From Fodinibacter sp038210185 (GTDB lineage Bacteria > Actinomycetota > Actinomycetes > Actinomycetales > Dermatophilaceae): DNA of 5,920 nucleotides. Location of the stretch: the NCBI GenBank assembly GCA_038210185.1, contig JBBQWX010000223.1, positions 1-5,920 on the forward strand, written 5' to 3'. The notes beneath the pieces are model-generated. The model was given only the letters and a program-made list of their open reading frames with translations, was not told the origin of the DNA and did not search any database. A program made the translations under genes and the position numbers. Shown one piece after another: positions 1 through 5,360 of this stretch; positions within the stretch are counted from its first letter, which is position 1; each line of letters opens with the position of its first letter.

Positions 1-836
1 CCGCCGTCTTGATCGTGCTGTTCGGGCTGTGGGTCGCGAGCGGCTTCGGCGCGAAGATCCGCTCCCCGCGGTTCCAGCTGGCGCACTACGCGATCGTGCG
101 CTGGTACCTGCAGATCCTCTACTGGGAGTGCCGCCGGGTCCTGCACGTGCGGGTCGACGTGGAGGGGCCACCTCCCACGTCGTACGACGGGAAGCCGTTG
201 CTGATCCTGTCCCGGCACGCGGGGCCGGGCGACTCGTTCCTCGTCGTCCACGCGCTGATCAACTGGTACGCCCGCGAGCCCCGCATCGTGCTCAAGGACA
301 CGCTGCAGTGGGACCCGGCTATCGACGTGTTGCTCAACCGGCTGCCGAACCGCTTCATCCGGCCCGAACCCGGGCGGGCGGGTGACCTCGTGGAACGACA
401 GGTGGGCGAGCTCAGCCGCAACCTGGACAAGGAAGACGCCTTCGTGATCTTCCCCGAGGGGGGCAACTTCACCGTGCACCGGCGCAAGCGGGCGATCGAG
501 CGGCTGCGCCGCAAGGGCCTCATCGACGAGGCAGAGAAGGCTGAGGAACTGCGGCACGTGATGCCCCCGAAACCGGGCGGGGTGCTGGCGGCGCTCACCA
601 ACGCCCAGGACGCCGATGTCGTGTTCGTCGCCCACACCGGTGTCGAGCACATGACCACGGTGCTGGACGTGTGGCGCGAGCTGCCGATGGACCGGGAGAT
701 CCAGATGCGCTGGTGGCTCGTGCCGGCCGACGAGGTGCCGACAGAGCGGGAGGCTCGCATCGACTGGCTGTTCGAGTGGTGGGCCACGATCGACGACTGG
801 ATCAACACTCGCCAGTCCGAGGTGAGCGGCTCGTAG
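1..836 (+). CDS. PlsC-type (1-acylglycerol-3-phosphate) acyltransferase family protein, 5' end outside the window
   Basis: Likely a membrane-associated acyltransferase that moves an acyl chain from acyl-CoA or acyl-ACP to a lysophospholipid or similar acceptor. Numbering from the TTG at position 9, the protein has the H-x4-D catalytic motif of the glycerolipid acyltransferase family (His70 and Asp75, in SRHAGPGDSF) and an FPEG motif at residues 148-151, which is the usual acceptor-binding block. A hydrophobic stretch opens the visible part (VLIVLFGLWVASG). The reading frame is open to the left edge (first full codon at position 3), and the TTG falls inside this hydrophobic segment. I therefore infer that the true start, and probably further membrane segments, lie upstream. 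The stop is TAG at 834-836. The next gene starts 10 bp later on the same strand, so the two are probably co-transcribed. The family assignment is firm. The exact substrate is unknown, and other acyl acceptors are possible. Confidence 0.88.
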   Translation, partial: AVLIVLFGLWVASGFGAKIRSPRFQLAHYAIVRWYLQILYWECRRVLHVRVDVEGPPPTSYDGKPLLILSRHAGPGDSFLVVHALINWYAREPRIVLKDTLQWDPAIDVLLNRLPNRFIRPEPGRAGDLVERQVGELSRNLDKEDAFVIFPEGGNFTVHRRKRAIERLRRKGLIDEAEKAEELRHVMPPKPGGVLAALTNAQDADVVFVAHTGVEHMTTVLDVWRELPMDREIQMRWWLVPADEVPTEREARIDWLFEWWATIDDWINTRQSEVSGS

Positions 837-846
837 GCTCGCGGGT

Positions 847-1749
847 GTGAGCGGTCGAAGCAACGTGCACCACGATGGCGACGGCTGGGTCGAGTGCGCG
901 CAGGGTCATCGGCACTGGGGCCGGTTCGGCGCGGCCGGCCTCCTGCTGCACCGCCAAGGGCAGACCGAGACCGAGGTGCTGCTTCAACATCGAGCAGAGT
1001 GGAGTCACCACGGCGGCACCTGGGGACTGCTGGGTGGGGCCCGACACCACGACGAGCCCCCCGTCACGACAGCGCTGCGGGAGGCCACGGAAGAAGCCGG
1101 CCTGCCGCCCGAGGCCGCGGCTGTGAGCGGTCAGTACGACGACGACCACGGCGGCTGGTCCTACAGCACGGTGGTGGCGGCCGAGATCGGGCGCACCGAG
1201 CCGCGGCCCACCAGTGCTGAGACGGTCGAGGTGAGGTGGTGGCCCGTCAGCAGCCTGCCCGAGGTGCCCCTGCACCCGGGTTTCGCCCAGACCTGGCCGT
1301 CGGTGCGCGCCGCCCTCAAGCCGCTGACCATCGTCGTCGACGCGGCCAACGTCGTGGGCTCTCGCCCGGACGGCTGGTGGAAGGACCGGGCCGGCGCCGC
1401 CCGCCGGCTGATCGACGACGTCTCAGCAATGTGCTCCCTAGGTTTCGCGGATGCGACCCTGCCGGAGTCGTTGGCCCGCCCGCCCCTGCAGCACTGGTGG
1501 CCAACTGCGGTCGTCGTCGTGGAGGGCGCCGCAAGGTCTGCCGCCCAGGTGTCGGGCGCGGGTGGGCCGGCCGAGCAGGTGCGCGTGGTCGCGGCACCCG
1601 GCTCCGGCGATGACGCCATCGTGGCGGTGGTGACCGCAGCCGGCGACGGTCCCGTGGTCGTCGTCACGGCGGACCGCGAGCTGCGGGCGCGCTGCGAGGC
1701 CCTCGGAGCGACACCGGTCGGCCCGAGATGGCTGCTGGGGCTGACCTGA
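847..1749 (+). CDS. Two-domain protein: Nudix hydrolase fused to NYN/PIN-like nuclease domain
   Basis: A 300-residue cytoplasmic protein. Residues about 14-158 are a Nudix domain. The box G-x5-E-x7-RE-x-x-EE-x-G is complete at 64-86 (Gly64, Glu70, Arg78, Glu79, Glu82, Glu83, Gly85), so hydrolysis of a nucleoside diphosphate linked to another group is expected. The N-terminal CAQGHRHWG segment and the closing LHPGF..TWP segment resemble stand-alone actinobacterial Nudix proteins. Residues about 160-300 look like a NYN (YacP-type) PIN-fold domain: a beta strand ending in Asp165-x-x-Asn168, then Glu226, Asp255/Asp256 in APGSGDDAIV, and Asp276 in VTADREL. These acidic residues could form a metal-binding nuclease site. 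The GTG start at 847 has no strong ribosome binding site, and the gene lies 10 bp behind the acyltransferase stop, so translational coupling is plausible. The substrate is unknown. The Nudix call is strong; the NYN call rests on motif pattern alone. Confidence 0.85.
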   Translation: MSGRSNVHHDGDGWVECAQGHRHWGRFGAAGLLLHRQGQTETEVLLQHRAEWSHHGGTWGLLGGARHHDEPPVTTALREATEEAGLPPEAAAVSGQYDDDHGGWSYSTVVAAEIGRTEPRPTSAETVEVRWWPVSSLPEVPLHPGFAQTWPSVRAALKPLTIVVDAANVVGSRPDGWWKDRAGAARRLIDDVSAMCSLGFADATLPESLARPPLQHWWPTAVVVVEGAARSAAQVSGAGGPAEQVRVVAAPGSGDDAIVAVVTAAGDGPVVVVTADRELRARCEALGATPVGPRWLLGLT

Positions 1750-1750
1750 C

Positions 1751-2317
1751 CTAGGCGCGACGGCCGAAGAGACCGAGCATGCGCGTCTGCAGATCGGCGC
1801 CGGCAGGGACGCCGACCAGCGGAGCGAACAGCCCGCTGGCGGCGAGCATGTCCGCGTCCTTCTCGGACTCGTGATGGATGCGCCGCACGAGCTCATGGTC
1901 GAGTTGGTCGTCGGCCCCGATGCCGCGCGCCAGGTCCCACGCGTGGACGGCGGCGTCCACCGTCATCTGCCAGAGGTAGTCACGCGCACTGGTCTCGCCG
2001 AAGGACAGCGACACGGGCTGGTCGAGGGCACCGTCGGCCTCGAACGCGGAGCCCGCTGCCGCGCTCGCCTGGCGCCAGGCCGCCTTCGGGTCCGCGCCCA
2101 GCGCGTCATCGGCGAACCGGTCGCCCGCGTCCGCGACCGTCCCCCCACCGAGCAGAAAGGGAGCCCAGCGCTGCTCGTCGACAACGTGCGCCACCAGGGC
2201 TCGCACGTCCCACTCCGTGCACGGGGTGCCGTTGCGCCACTGGTCGTCGCCGACCTGCGCGACCCGACTGTCGAACTCGGTGAGCGCGTGCTCGTACTGC
2301 TCCAGCAAGGTGCTCAT
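1751..2317 (-). CDS. TIGR03086 family / maleylpyruvate isomerase N-terminal-like (DinB-fold) metal-binding protein
   Basis: A 188-residue protein of the DinB/MDMPI four-helix superfamily, whose best-known members are mycothiol-dependent enzymes; many actinobacterial members have no known substrate. The signs are the early PCTEWDVRALVAHVVDEQ block (residues 32-49) with His44 and Glu48, the VDAAVHAWDLARG block (120-132) with Asp121 and His125, and the closing LFGRR. His44, Asp121 and His125 sit where the three metal ligands lie in the superfamily; Asp rather than Glu at the second position is, from memory, common in the TIGR03086 branch. The length fits the family. The gene ends 1 bp from the Nudix-NYN gene on the other strand, so the two transcripts must converge. 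It starts ATG at 2317 behind a weak purine-rich stretch (AGGGTGAAG) and is divergent from the DUF456 gene. A role in thiol chemistry or detoxification is inference only. Confidence 0.85.
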   Translation of the reverse strand: MSTLLEQYEHALTEFDSRVAQVGDDQWRNGTPCTEWDVRALVAHVVDEQRWAPFLLGGGTVADAGDRFADDALGADPKAAWRQASAAAGSAFEADGALDQPVSLSFGETSARDYLWQMTVDAAVHAWDLARGIGADDQLDHELVRRIHHESEKDADMLAASGLFAPLVGVPAGADLQTRMLGLFGRRA

Positions 2318-2375
2318 CGCTTCACCCTGTCACACCAGGCAGGCGCGATCCGACCGTGCGGAAGGCCGAAGATGG

Positions 2376-2381
2376 TCTAAT
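2376..2381 (+). promoter_or_regulatory. Candidate -10 element for a leaderless DUF456 transcript
   Basis: TCTAAT matches five of six bases of TATAAT and ends 8 bases before the ATG at 2390. Transcription would therefore begin at or next to the start codon. I see no convincing -35 hexamer at the usual spacing. The call depends mainly on the absence of a ribosome binding site in front of the gene. Confidence 0.35.
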
Positions 2382-2389
2382 CGCGACCC

Positions 2390-2887
2390 ATGTCCTCGAC
2401 TCTGCCCGCCGCCGCGGAGCTGCTCATCCTGGGAATCATGCTGGTCGGCCTCGTCGGTGTCCTGCTGCCCGTCCTGCCCGGGCTCCTGCTCATCGGGATA
2501 GCCGGGCTTGCCTGGGCCTCGCTCGACGGTGGCGGAGCCGCGCGGTGGACGGTGGCCGCAGCGATGGTCGTGGTGCTGCTCGCCGGGACCGTCGCGAAAT
2601 ACGTCCTGCCGGCCCGCTCCGCGCGGACCACGGGAGCCCCTCGGTCGACGGTGCTGTTCGGCGCGGTCGGGGCCGTGGTCGGCTTCTTCGTCATCCCGGT
2701 CGTCGGCCTGGTCATCGGCGGGGTGGGTGCGGTCTTCCTGGCCGAGCTGAACCGGCTCGGCGATGCCGCGAGCGCCTGGCGCTCGACCCGTGCGGTTCTG
2801 GTCGGTGTCGGGTTCGGCGTGCTGATCGAGCTCACCGCGGGGCTCCTCGCCATCCTCATCTGGGTTGCCGGGGTGATCGCCACCTGA
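2390..2887 (+). CDS. DUF456 domain integral membrane protein
   Basis: A 165-residue, highly hydrophobic inner-membrane protein. Membrane segments are suggested at about residues 8-26, 28-45, 53-73, 87-118 (two adjacent Gly-rich segments) and 134-162. The first contains the family-like GLVGVLLPVLPG block (20-31), and the fourth carries the IPVVGLVIGGVGAVFLAEL block (102-120), both typical of DUF456. The family has no established function that I know of. The start is well fixed: an in-frame TAA lies at 2378-2380, so ATG 2390 is the first possible start, and there is no purine-rich ribosome binding site ahead of it. The next ATG in frame (Met17) would cut into the first membrane segment. The gene is divergent from the TIGR03086-type gene, with 72 bp between the two starts, and is followed 76 bp later by the protease gene on the same strand. 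Confidence 0.88.
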   Translation: MSSTLPAAAELLILGIMLVGLVGVLLPVLPGLLLIGIAGLAWASLDGGGAARWTVAAAMVVVLLAGTVAKYVLPARSARTTGAPRSTVLFGAVGAVVGFFVIPVVGLVIGGVGAVFLAELNRLGDAASAWRSTRAVLVGVGFGVLIELTAGLLAILIWVAGVIAT

Positions 2888-2950
2888 CTCCCCGCTGCCT
2901 GGCCGGCTTCGGACGGGCCGCTCACCTGCCGATGCTCCTGAGGTCCTGAC

Positions 2951-2957
2951 GAAGGAG
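2951..2957 (+). promoter_or_regulatory. Ribosome binding site of the metalloprotease gene
   Basis: GAAGGAG lies 6 bases before the GTG at 2964. It is a near-perfect Shine-Dalgarno sequence at good spacing and fixes this GTG as the start. Confidence 0.8.
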
Positions 2958-2963
2958 CACACG

Positions 2964-3755
2964 GTGGGCAGGTTCACTCGTACGGCGGGGACGGTCGGCG
3001 TTGTCCTGGTCGTCTGGACGACCTCAGCGTGCGGAGCGCTGGGCGTCGGCGCCCTCGCCGGATCCGGTCTGCGGCCCGGCGTGGATGTCCCATCGAGTCC
3101 GGGCGAGATCTCGCGCGCGCCTCTCGGTGCGCCACCCCTGGCGCCGGCCGGTACAAGCGGCTTCGCGTTCTTGGCGACCCACGACGACGGTTCCCCCGTG
3201 GCGTTCGACCCCTGCCGGGTCGTGCACTACGTGATGCGCCCGGGCGGCGAGCCGACAGGCGGGCACCAGCTCGTGCAATGGGCCTTCGACCAGCTGTCCA
3301 GGGCCACGGGGCTGCAGTTCGTCGACGACGGGACCACCGACGAGGCGCCTTCGGAAGCGCGAGCGCCCTACCAACCAGACCGCTACGGCGACCGCTGGGC
3401 GCCCGTTCTCGTGGCCTGGTCCAGCGCCGCTGAGACCTCGATGCTGACCACGGGCATCCTCGGTCGGGCCGGGCCGGACACCTTCGAGACCCGCGCCGCG
3501 AACAGCGCGCGGTACGTCAGTGGTCTCGCCGTCTTCGACGGCGCAGCGCTGGACAGCCAGGTTCGAACCGGCGACGAGCCAAAGGCGCGCGCCGTTTTGC
3601 TGCACGAACTGGGTCACCTGGCGGGGCTGGCCCATGTGACCGACCCCTACCAGGTGATGTTCGACACGAACGCCTACCCGTTGGCCAACTATCGTGGCGG
3701 TGACCTCCGCGGCCTGGAACAGCTCGGCCGGGGGCCCTGCTACCGCGACTTCTAG
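2964..3755 (+). CDS. Exported matrixin-like zinc metalloprotease, probable lipoprotein
   Basis: A 263-residue protein predicted to act outside the membrane and to cleave peptide bonds. Residues 1-22 form a signal peptide: Arg3 and Arg6, a hydrophobic core (VGVVLVVW), then TSAC with Cys23 as the possible lipidated residue. Position -3 is Thr rather than Leu, so the lipobox is imperfect. A Pro/Ala/Gly-rich linker follows to about residue 65. The catalytic part carries the metzincin signature HELGHLAGLAH: zinc ligands His214, His218 and His224, general base Glu215 and Gly221. A Met-turn candidate is Met232 in QVMF. Together these indicate the M10-like (matrixin) class. There is no visible Cys-switch propeptide. 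Besides Cys23 the only cysteines are Cys84 and Cys259, which could pair as a disulfide joining the two ends of the domain. The gene starts with GTG behind a strong ribosome binding site and ends 17 bp from a convergent small gene. The natural substrate is unknown. Confidence 0.88.
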   Translation: MGRFTRTAGTVGVVLVVWTTSACGALGVGALAGSGLRPGVDVPSSPGEISRAPLGAPPLAPAGTSGFAFLATHDDGSPVAFDPCRVVHYVMRPGGEPTGGHQLVQWAFDQLSRATGLQFVDDGTTDEAPSEARAPYQPDRYGDRWAPVLVAWSSAAETSMLTTGILGRAGPDTFETRAANSARYVSGLAVFDGAALDSQVRTGDEPKARAVLLHELGHLAGLAHVTDPYQVMFDTNAYPLANYRGGDLRGLEQLGRGPCYRDF

Positions 3756-3772
3756 CTTCGCGCGCCCTGACA

Positions 3773-3949
3773 TTACGAACGCGCACCCAGCACCCGCCGT
3801 ACCTGGTAGTAGGCACGCACCGGTGCCGTCGGCACACCCGCGTGGTGGGTGTGTGCGCGGCGGCCCGCCGAGGCCACGCGCCGGTGGGCGGCTTCTCGCT
3901 GCAGGTCCTCGATTTGGGCCTGCACGTTCTCGATCGCCATGATCGACAT
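3773..3949 (-). CDS. Small uncharacterised basic protein, 58 residues
   Basis: I do not recognise this protein. It begins MSIMAIENVQ and ends RRVLGARS. Residues 5-29 look like one long charged helix, possibly coiled-coil (ENVQAQIEDLQREAAHRR). Next come a basic, His-containing stretch (RRAHTHH, 30-36), a short Pro-containing break and a second basic segment with Tyr-Tyr (RAYYQVRR). It has no signal peptide or membrane segment, so it is probably cytoplasmic. Support for it being real is a strong ribosome binding site at correct spacing, an ATG start, actinobacterial codon use with mostly G/C in third positions, and a fit in the gap between two well-supported genes without overlapping either. 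The first two codon triplets are a near-duplicate (ATGTCGATC, ATGGCGATC), so a second ATG is available three codons in. A nucleic-acid-binding or partner-binding role is possible but only inferred from charge. Confidence 0.68.
   Translation of the reverse strand: MSIMAIENVQAQIEDLQREAAHRRVASAGRRAHTHHAGVPTAPVRAYYQVRRVLGARS
3817..3853. other. Chain of three overlapping dyad symmetries inside the small-protein gene
   Basis: Three inverted repeats follow one another. First is GCACCGGTGC, a perfect 10-bp palindrome at 3817-3826. Second is GTGCCG-T-CGGCAC, with 6-bp perfect arms, at 3823-3835. Third is CACACCC / GGGTGTG, with 7-bp perfect arms at 3833-3839 and 3847-3853 around a 7-base loop. Neighbours share bases, so the RNA hairpins would exclude one another. 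On the plus strand they lie 62-98 bases beyond the protease stop and could act as a transcription terminator without a U-tract. On the minus strand they lie inside the small coding sequence. Confidence 0.4.
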
Positions 3950-3954
3950 GATGG

Positions 3955-3962
3955 TTCCTCTC
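3955..3962 (-). promoter_or_regulatory. Ribosome binding site of the 58-residue protein gene
   Basis: On the minus strand the sequence reads GAGAGGAA, then CCATC, then ATG. The AGGA core sits 6 bases before the start codon. This is the main reason to accept the small gene and its first ATG. Confidence 0.7.
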
Positions 3963-4039
3963 GTTGTTCGGACACCATCGAGACTCGTGCTGAGGTGGGG
4001 GGTCGCACATCGGGAGGACGACGCATCTTCGTCGGTGTT

Positions 4040-4072
4040 GGGGCCTTAGGTGCGCCCTCAGGGGCCTTAGGT
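4040..4072 (+). repeat. 12-bp direct repeat in the divergent control region, candidate operator
   Basis: GGGGCCTTAGGT occurs at 4040-4051 and again at 4061-4072, a 21-bp offset close to two DNA helix turns. Each copy contains CCTTAGG, an odd-length dyad, and a third related CCTCAGG lies between them at 4056-4062, giving three CCTNAGG units in 28 bp. The array is 31 bp ahead of the oxidoreductase start, where a regulator could control it and perhaps the divergent small gene. No regulator gene is visible in the window, so the binding protein is unknown. Confidence 0.45.
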
Positions 4073-4077
4073 AGCGT
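4072..4077 (+). promoter_or_regulatory. Weak candidate -10 element for the oxidoreductase-acylphosphatase operon
   Basis: TAGCGT fits the TAnnnT pattern common in actinobacterial -10 elements. It touches the end of the second direct repeat and would give a leader of about 18 bases that includes the ribosome binding site. No -35 hexamer is recognisable, which would fit activator dependence, but the evidence is thin. Confidence 0.25.
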
Positions 4078-4088
4078 CTGAGCGGTCG

Positions 4089-4095
4089 AAGGGAG
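4089..4095 (+). promoter_or_regulatory. Ribosome binding site of the luciferase-like oxidoreductase gene
   Basis: AAGGGAG lies 7 bases before GTG 4103 and 13 bases before the in-frame ATG at 4109. The spacing favours the GTG, giving a protein that begins MQMGFAVPL. Confidence 0.7.
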
Positions 4096-4102
4096 CGAGG
4101 CC

Positions 4103-5029
4103 GTGCAGATGGGTTTCGCTGTGCCGCTGGCTGGTTCCTGGGCCACGCCAGCGAACCAGGTCGAGGTGGCGAAGCGGGCCGAGGAACTCGGTTATGCGTC
4201 GTTGTGGACGTTCCAGCGGCTGCTCTTCCCTGTGGACCGGGAGGGAGCCGACGCCGCCCGGTGGCAGCCGGTCTACCGCAGCGTGCACGACCCGTTGATC
4301 ACCCTGGCTTACCTCGCCGCGCACACCACCCGCATCCGGCTGGGCGTCGCCGTCCTGAACATTCCGTGGTTCTCACCGATCCTGCTGGCCAAGCAGACGG
4401 CGACCTTGGACGCCGTGTCCGGCGGACGCCTCGACCTCGGGCTCGGCCTCGGCTGGGCCAAGCAGGAATACGCCGCGACCGGGGCACCGTTCGAGCGGCG
4501 GGGGGCCCGGGCCGAGGAGTTCCTCGCCGCCCTGAAAGCCATCTGGACCCAGGACCCGGTCGACTTCCACGGCGAATTCCACCAGGTGACCAGGGCGCAC
4601 ATCGACCCCAAGCCGGTTCAGATTCCCCATCCGCCGGTGCTGCTGGGCGGCAGCGCCGAGCCGGCCCTGCGTCGCGCCGGCCGGGTGGCCGACGGATGGA
4701 TCAGCAGCAGCGGCCAGGAGCTGGCGTCCATCGGGGACGCGATCCGCGTCGTCGCCGATGCCGCGGCCGACGCCGGACGCGACCCGGGAGCGCTGAGCTT
4801 CATCTGCCGTGGGGTGGTTCGGCTGCGCGCCGCGACCACCGGGGAGCGTCGCCCGCTGACCGGCACGCTGGAGCAGATCCGGGCCGACATCGCCGAGGTG
4901 GCGGAGCAGGGCGTGACCGAGCTGTTCGTCGACCTCAACTTCGACCGGGAAATCGGCGTGGTCGAGGCCGACCCGGCGGCCTCGATGGCCCGTGCCCACG
5001 AGCTGCTGGACGCGCTGGCCCCGTCGTGA
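4103..5029 (+). CDS. Luciferase-like (LLM class) flavin/F420-dependent oxidoreductase
   Basis: A 308-residue cytoplasmic TIM-barrel oxidoreductase of the bacterial luciferase superfamily. Members use reduced FMN or coenzyme F420; the F420 branch is common in actinobacteria and is the likelier cofactor here, which is an inference. Family features in order: the first strand GFAVPL, the helix EVAKRAEELGYASLW (21-35), the strand TRIRLGVAVL (76-85), then the conserved block LLAKQTATLDAVSGGRLDLGLGLGW (94-118), and later PVLLGGSAEPALRRAGRVADGW, which normally helps hold the cofactor phosphate. The length is usual for the class. The substrate cannot be read from the sequence. The gene follows a control region with direct repeats, and its TGA stop overlaps the start of the acylphosphatase gene by 4 bases, so the two are translated from one message. 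Confidence 0.9.
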   Translation: MQMGFAVPLAGSWATPANQVEVAKRAEELGYASLWTFQRLLFPVDREGADAARWQPVYRSVHDPLITLAYLAAHTTRIRLGVAVLNIPWFSPILLAKQTATLDAVSGGRLDLGLGLGWAKQEYAATGAPFERRGARAEEFLAALKAIWTQDPVDFHGEFHQVTRAHIDPKPVQIPHPPVLLGGSAEPALRRAGRVADGWISSSGQELASIGDAIRVVADAAADAGRDPGALSFICRGVVRLRAATTGERRPLTGTLEQIRADIAEVAEQGVTELFVDLNFDREIGVVEADPAASMARAHELLDALAPS

Positions 5030-5316
5030 CCGGTGCCGATGCGGAGCCAGCCGTGCGGCGCCGCGTCGTCGTCAGCGGACAGGTGCAAGGGGTGTTCTTC
5101 CGCGACACTTGCCGTCGGGAAGCGGCCCGGCGCGGTGTCTCCGGCTGGGTGCGCAACTGCCCGGACGGCACGGTCGAGGCGGTCTTCGAAGGGCCGCCGG
5201 ACGCCGTCTCCGCAATGGTCGCCTGGGCCCGCAGCGGGCCTGCTCAGGCGGTCGTCGACGACGTACAGGTCGCCGAAGAACCACCCGGGGGCGACGATGG
5301 TTTCAGGGTGGGGTGA
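5026..5316 (+). CDS. acyP: Acylphosphatase
   Basis: A 96-residue enzyme that hydrolyses carboxyl-phosphate bonds of acyl phosphates such as carbamoyl phosphate or 1,3-bisphosphoglycerate. The family signature is complete: SGQVQGVFFRDTCRREA (17-33) with the phosphate-binding loop and catalytic Arg26, followed by GVSGWVRNCPDGTVEAVFEG (37-56) with catalytic Asn44. The length and the closing hydrophobic-acidic pattern suit the single-domain alpha/beta fold. The GTG start at 5026 overlaps the oxidoreductase stop in the arrangement GTGA, a classic translational coupling. The first nine residues are a short acidic extension before the first strand; GTG 5053 (Val10) is an alternative start but would lose the coupling. 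The physiological substrate, and any link to the oxidoreductase, are unknown. Confidence 0.93.
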   Translation: MTGADAEPAVRRRVVVSGQVQGVFFRDTCRREAARRGVSGWVRNCPDGTVEAVFEGPPDAVSAMVAWARSGPAQAVVDDVQVAEEPPGGDDGFRVG

Positions 5317-5321
5317 CCGGG

Positions 5322-5347
5322 CGGACCCCCGCTGACGGTGCCGTCCG
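5322..5347. other. Nested inverted repeats between acyP and recQ
   Basis: CGGAC at 5322-5326 pairs with GTCCG at 5343-5347. Overlapping its right arm is GACGG-TG-CCGTC at 5334-5345. The structure lies 5 bases past the acylphosphatase stop and ends 13 bases before the helicase start. It could be a weak terminator for the upstream operon or an operator for the helicase. There is no U-tract and the stems are short. Confidence 0.3.
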
Positions 5348-5360
5348 GTAGACAGGCGTG

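Noticed and set aside
9..11. TTG at position 9 as the true start of the acyltransferase gene
   Set aside because: The frame stays open to the left edge and the TTG lies within a hydrophobic segment, so the gene almost certainly begins outside the window.
1717..1768. TCGGCC / GGCCGA inverted pair around the convergent Nudix-NYN and TIGR03086 stops, considered as a bidirectional terminator
   Set aside because: The arms are only 6 bp and about 40 bases apart, with no U-tract, so I cannot support a terminator.
1871..2380. Plus-strand open frame opposite the TIGR03086-type gene
   Set aside because: The minus-strand reading has the family blocks and metal-ligand positions. The plus-strand reading has no motif and would cover the divergent promoter region.
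2330..2977. Minus-strand open frame opposite the DUF456 gene
   Set aside because: The translation is a low-complexity run of Gly, Asp, Arg and Pro, opposite a clear membrane protein gene.
3024..4010. Long open frame on the minus strand opposite the metalloprotease gene
   Set aside because: It lies antisense to a gene with a signal peptide, strong ribosome binding site and catalytic motif. Its translation is rich in Arg, Pro and Gly with no recognisable motif, as expected for a GC-rich shadow frame.
848..4091. 13-bp exact match TGAGCGGTCGAAG at 848-860 and 4079-4091
   Set aside because: One copy is inside the Nudix-NYN coding start and the other is in the oxidoreductase leader. A single 13-bp match is not surprising by chance in a GC-rich 5.9-kb window.
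4204..5025. Plus-strand frame running through the oxidoreductase gene into the acylphosphatase
   Set aside because: Only the part from 5026 is real (acylphosphatase). The upstream stretch is an Arg/Pro/Gly-rich out-of-frame reading of the oxidoreductase gene.
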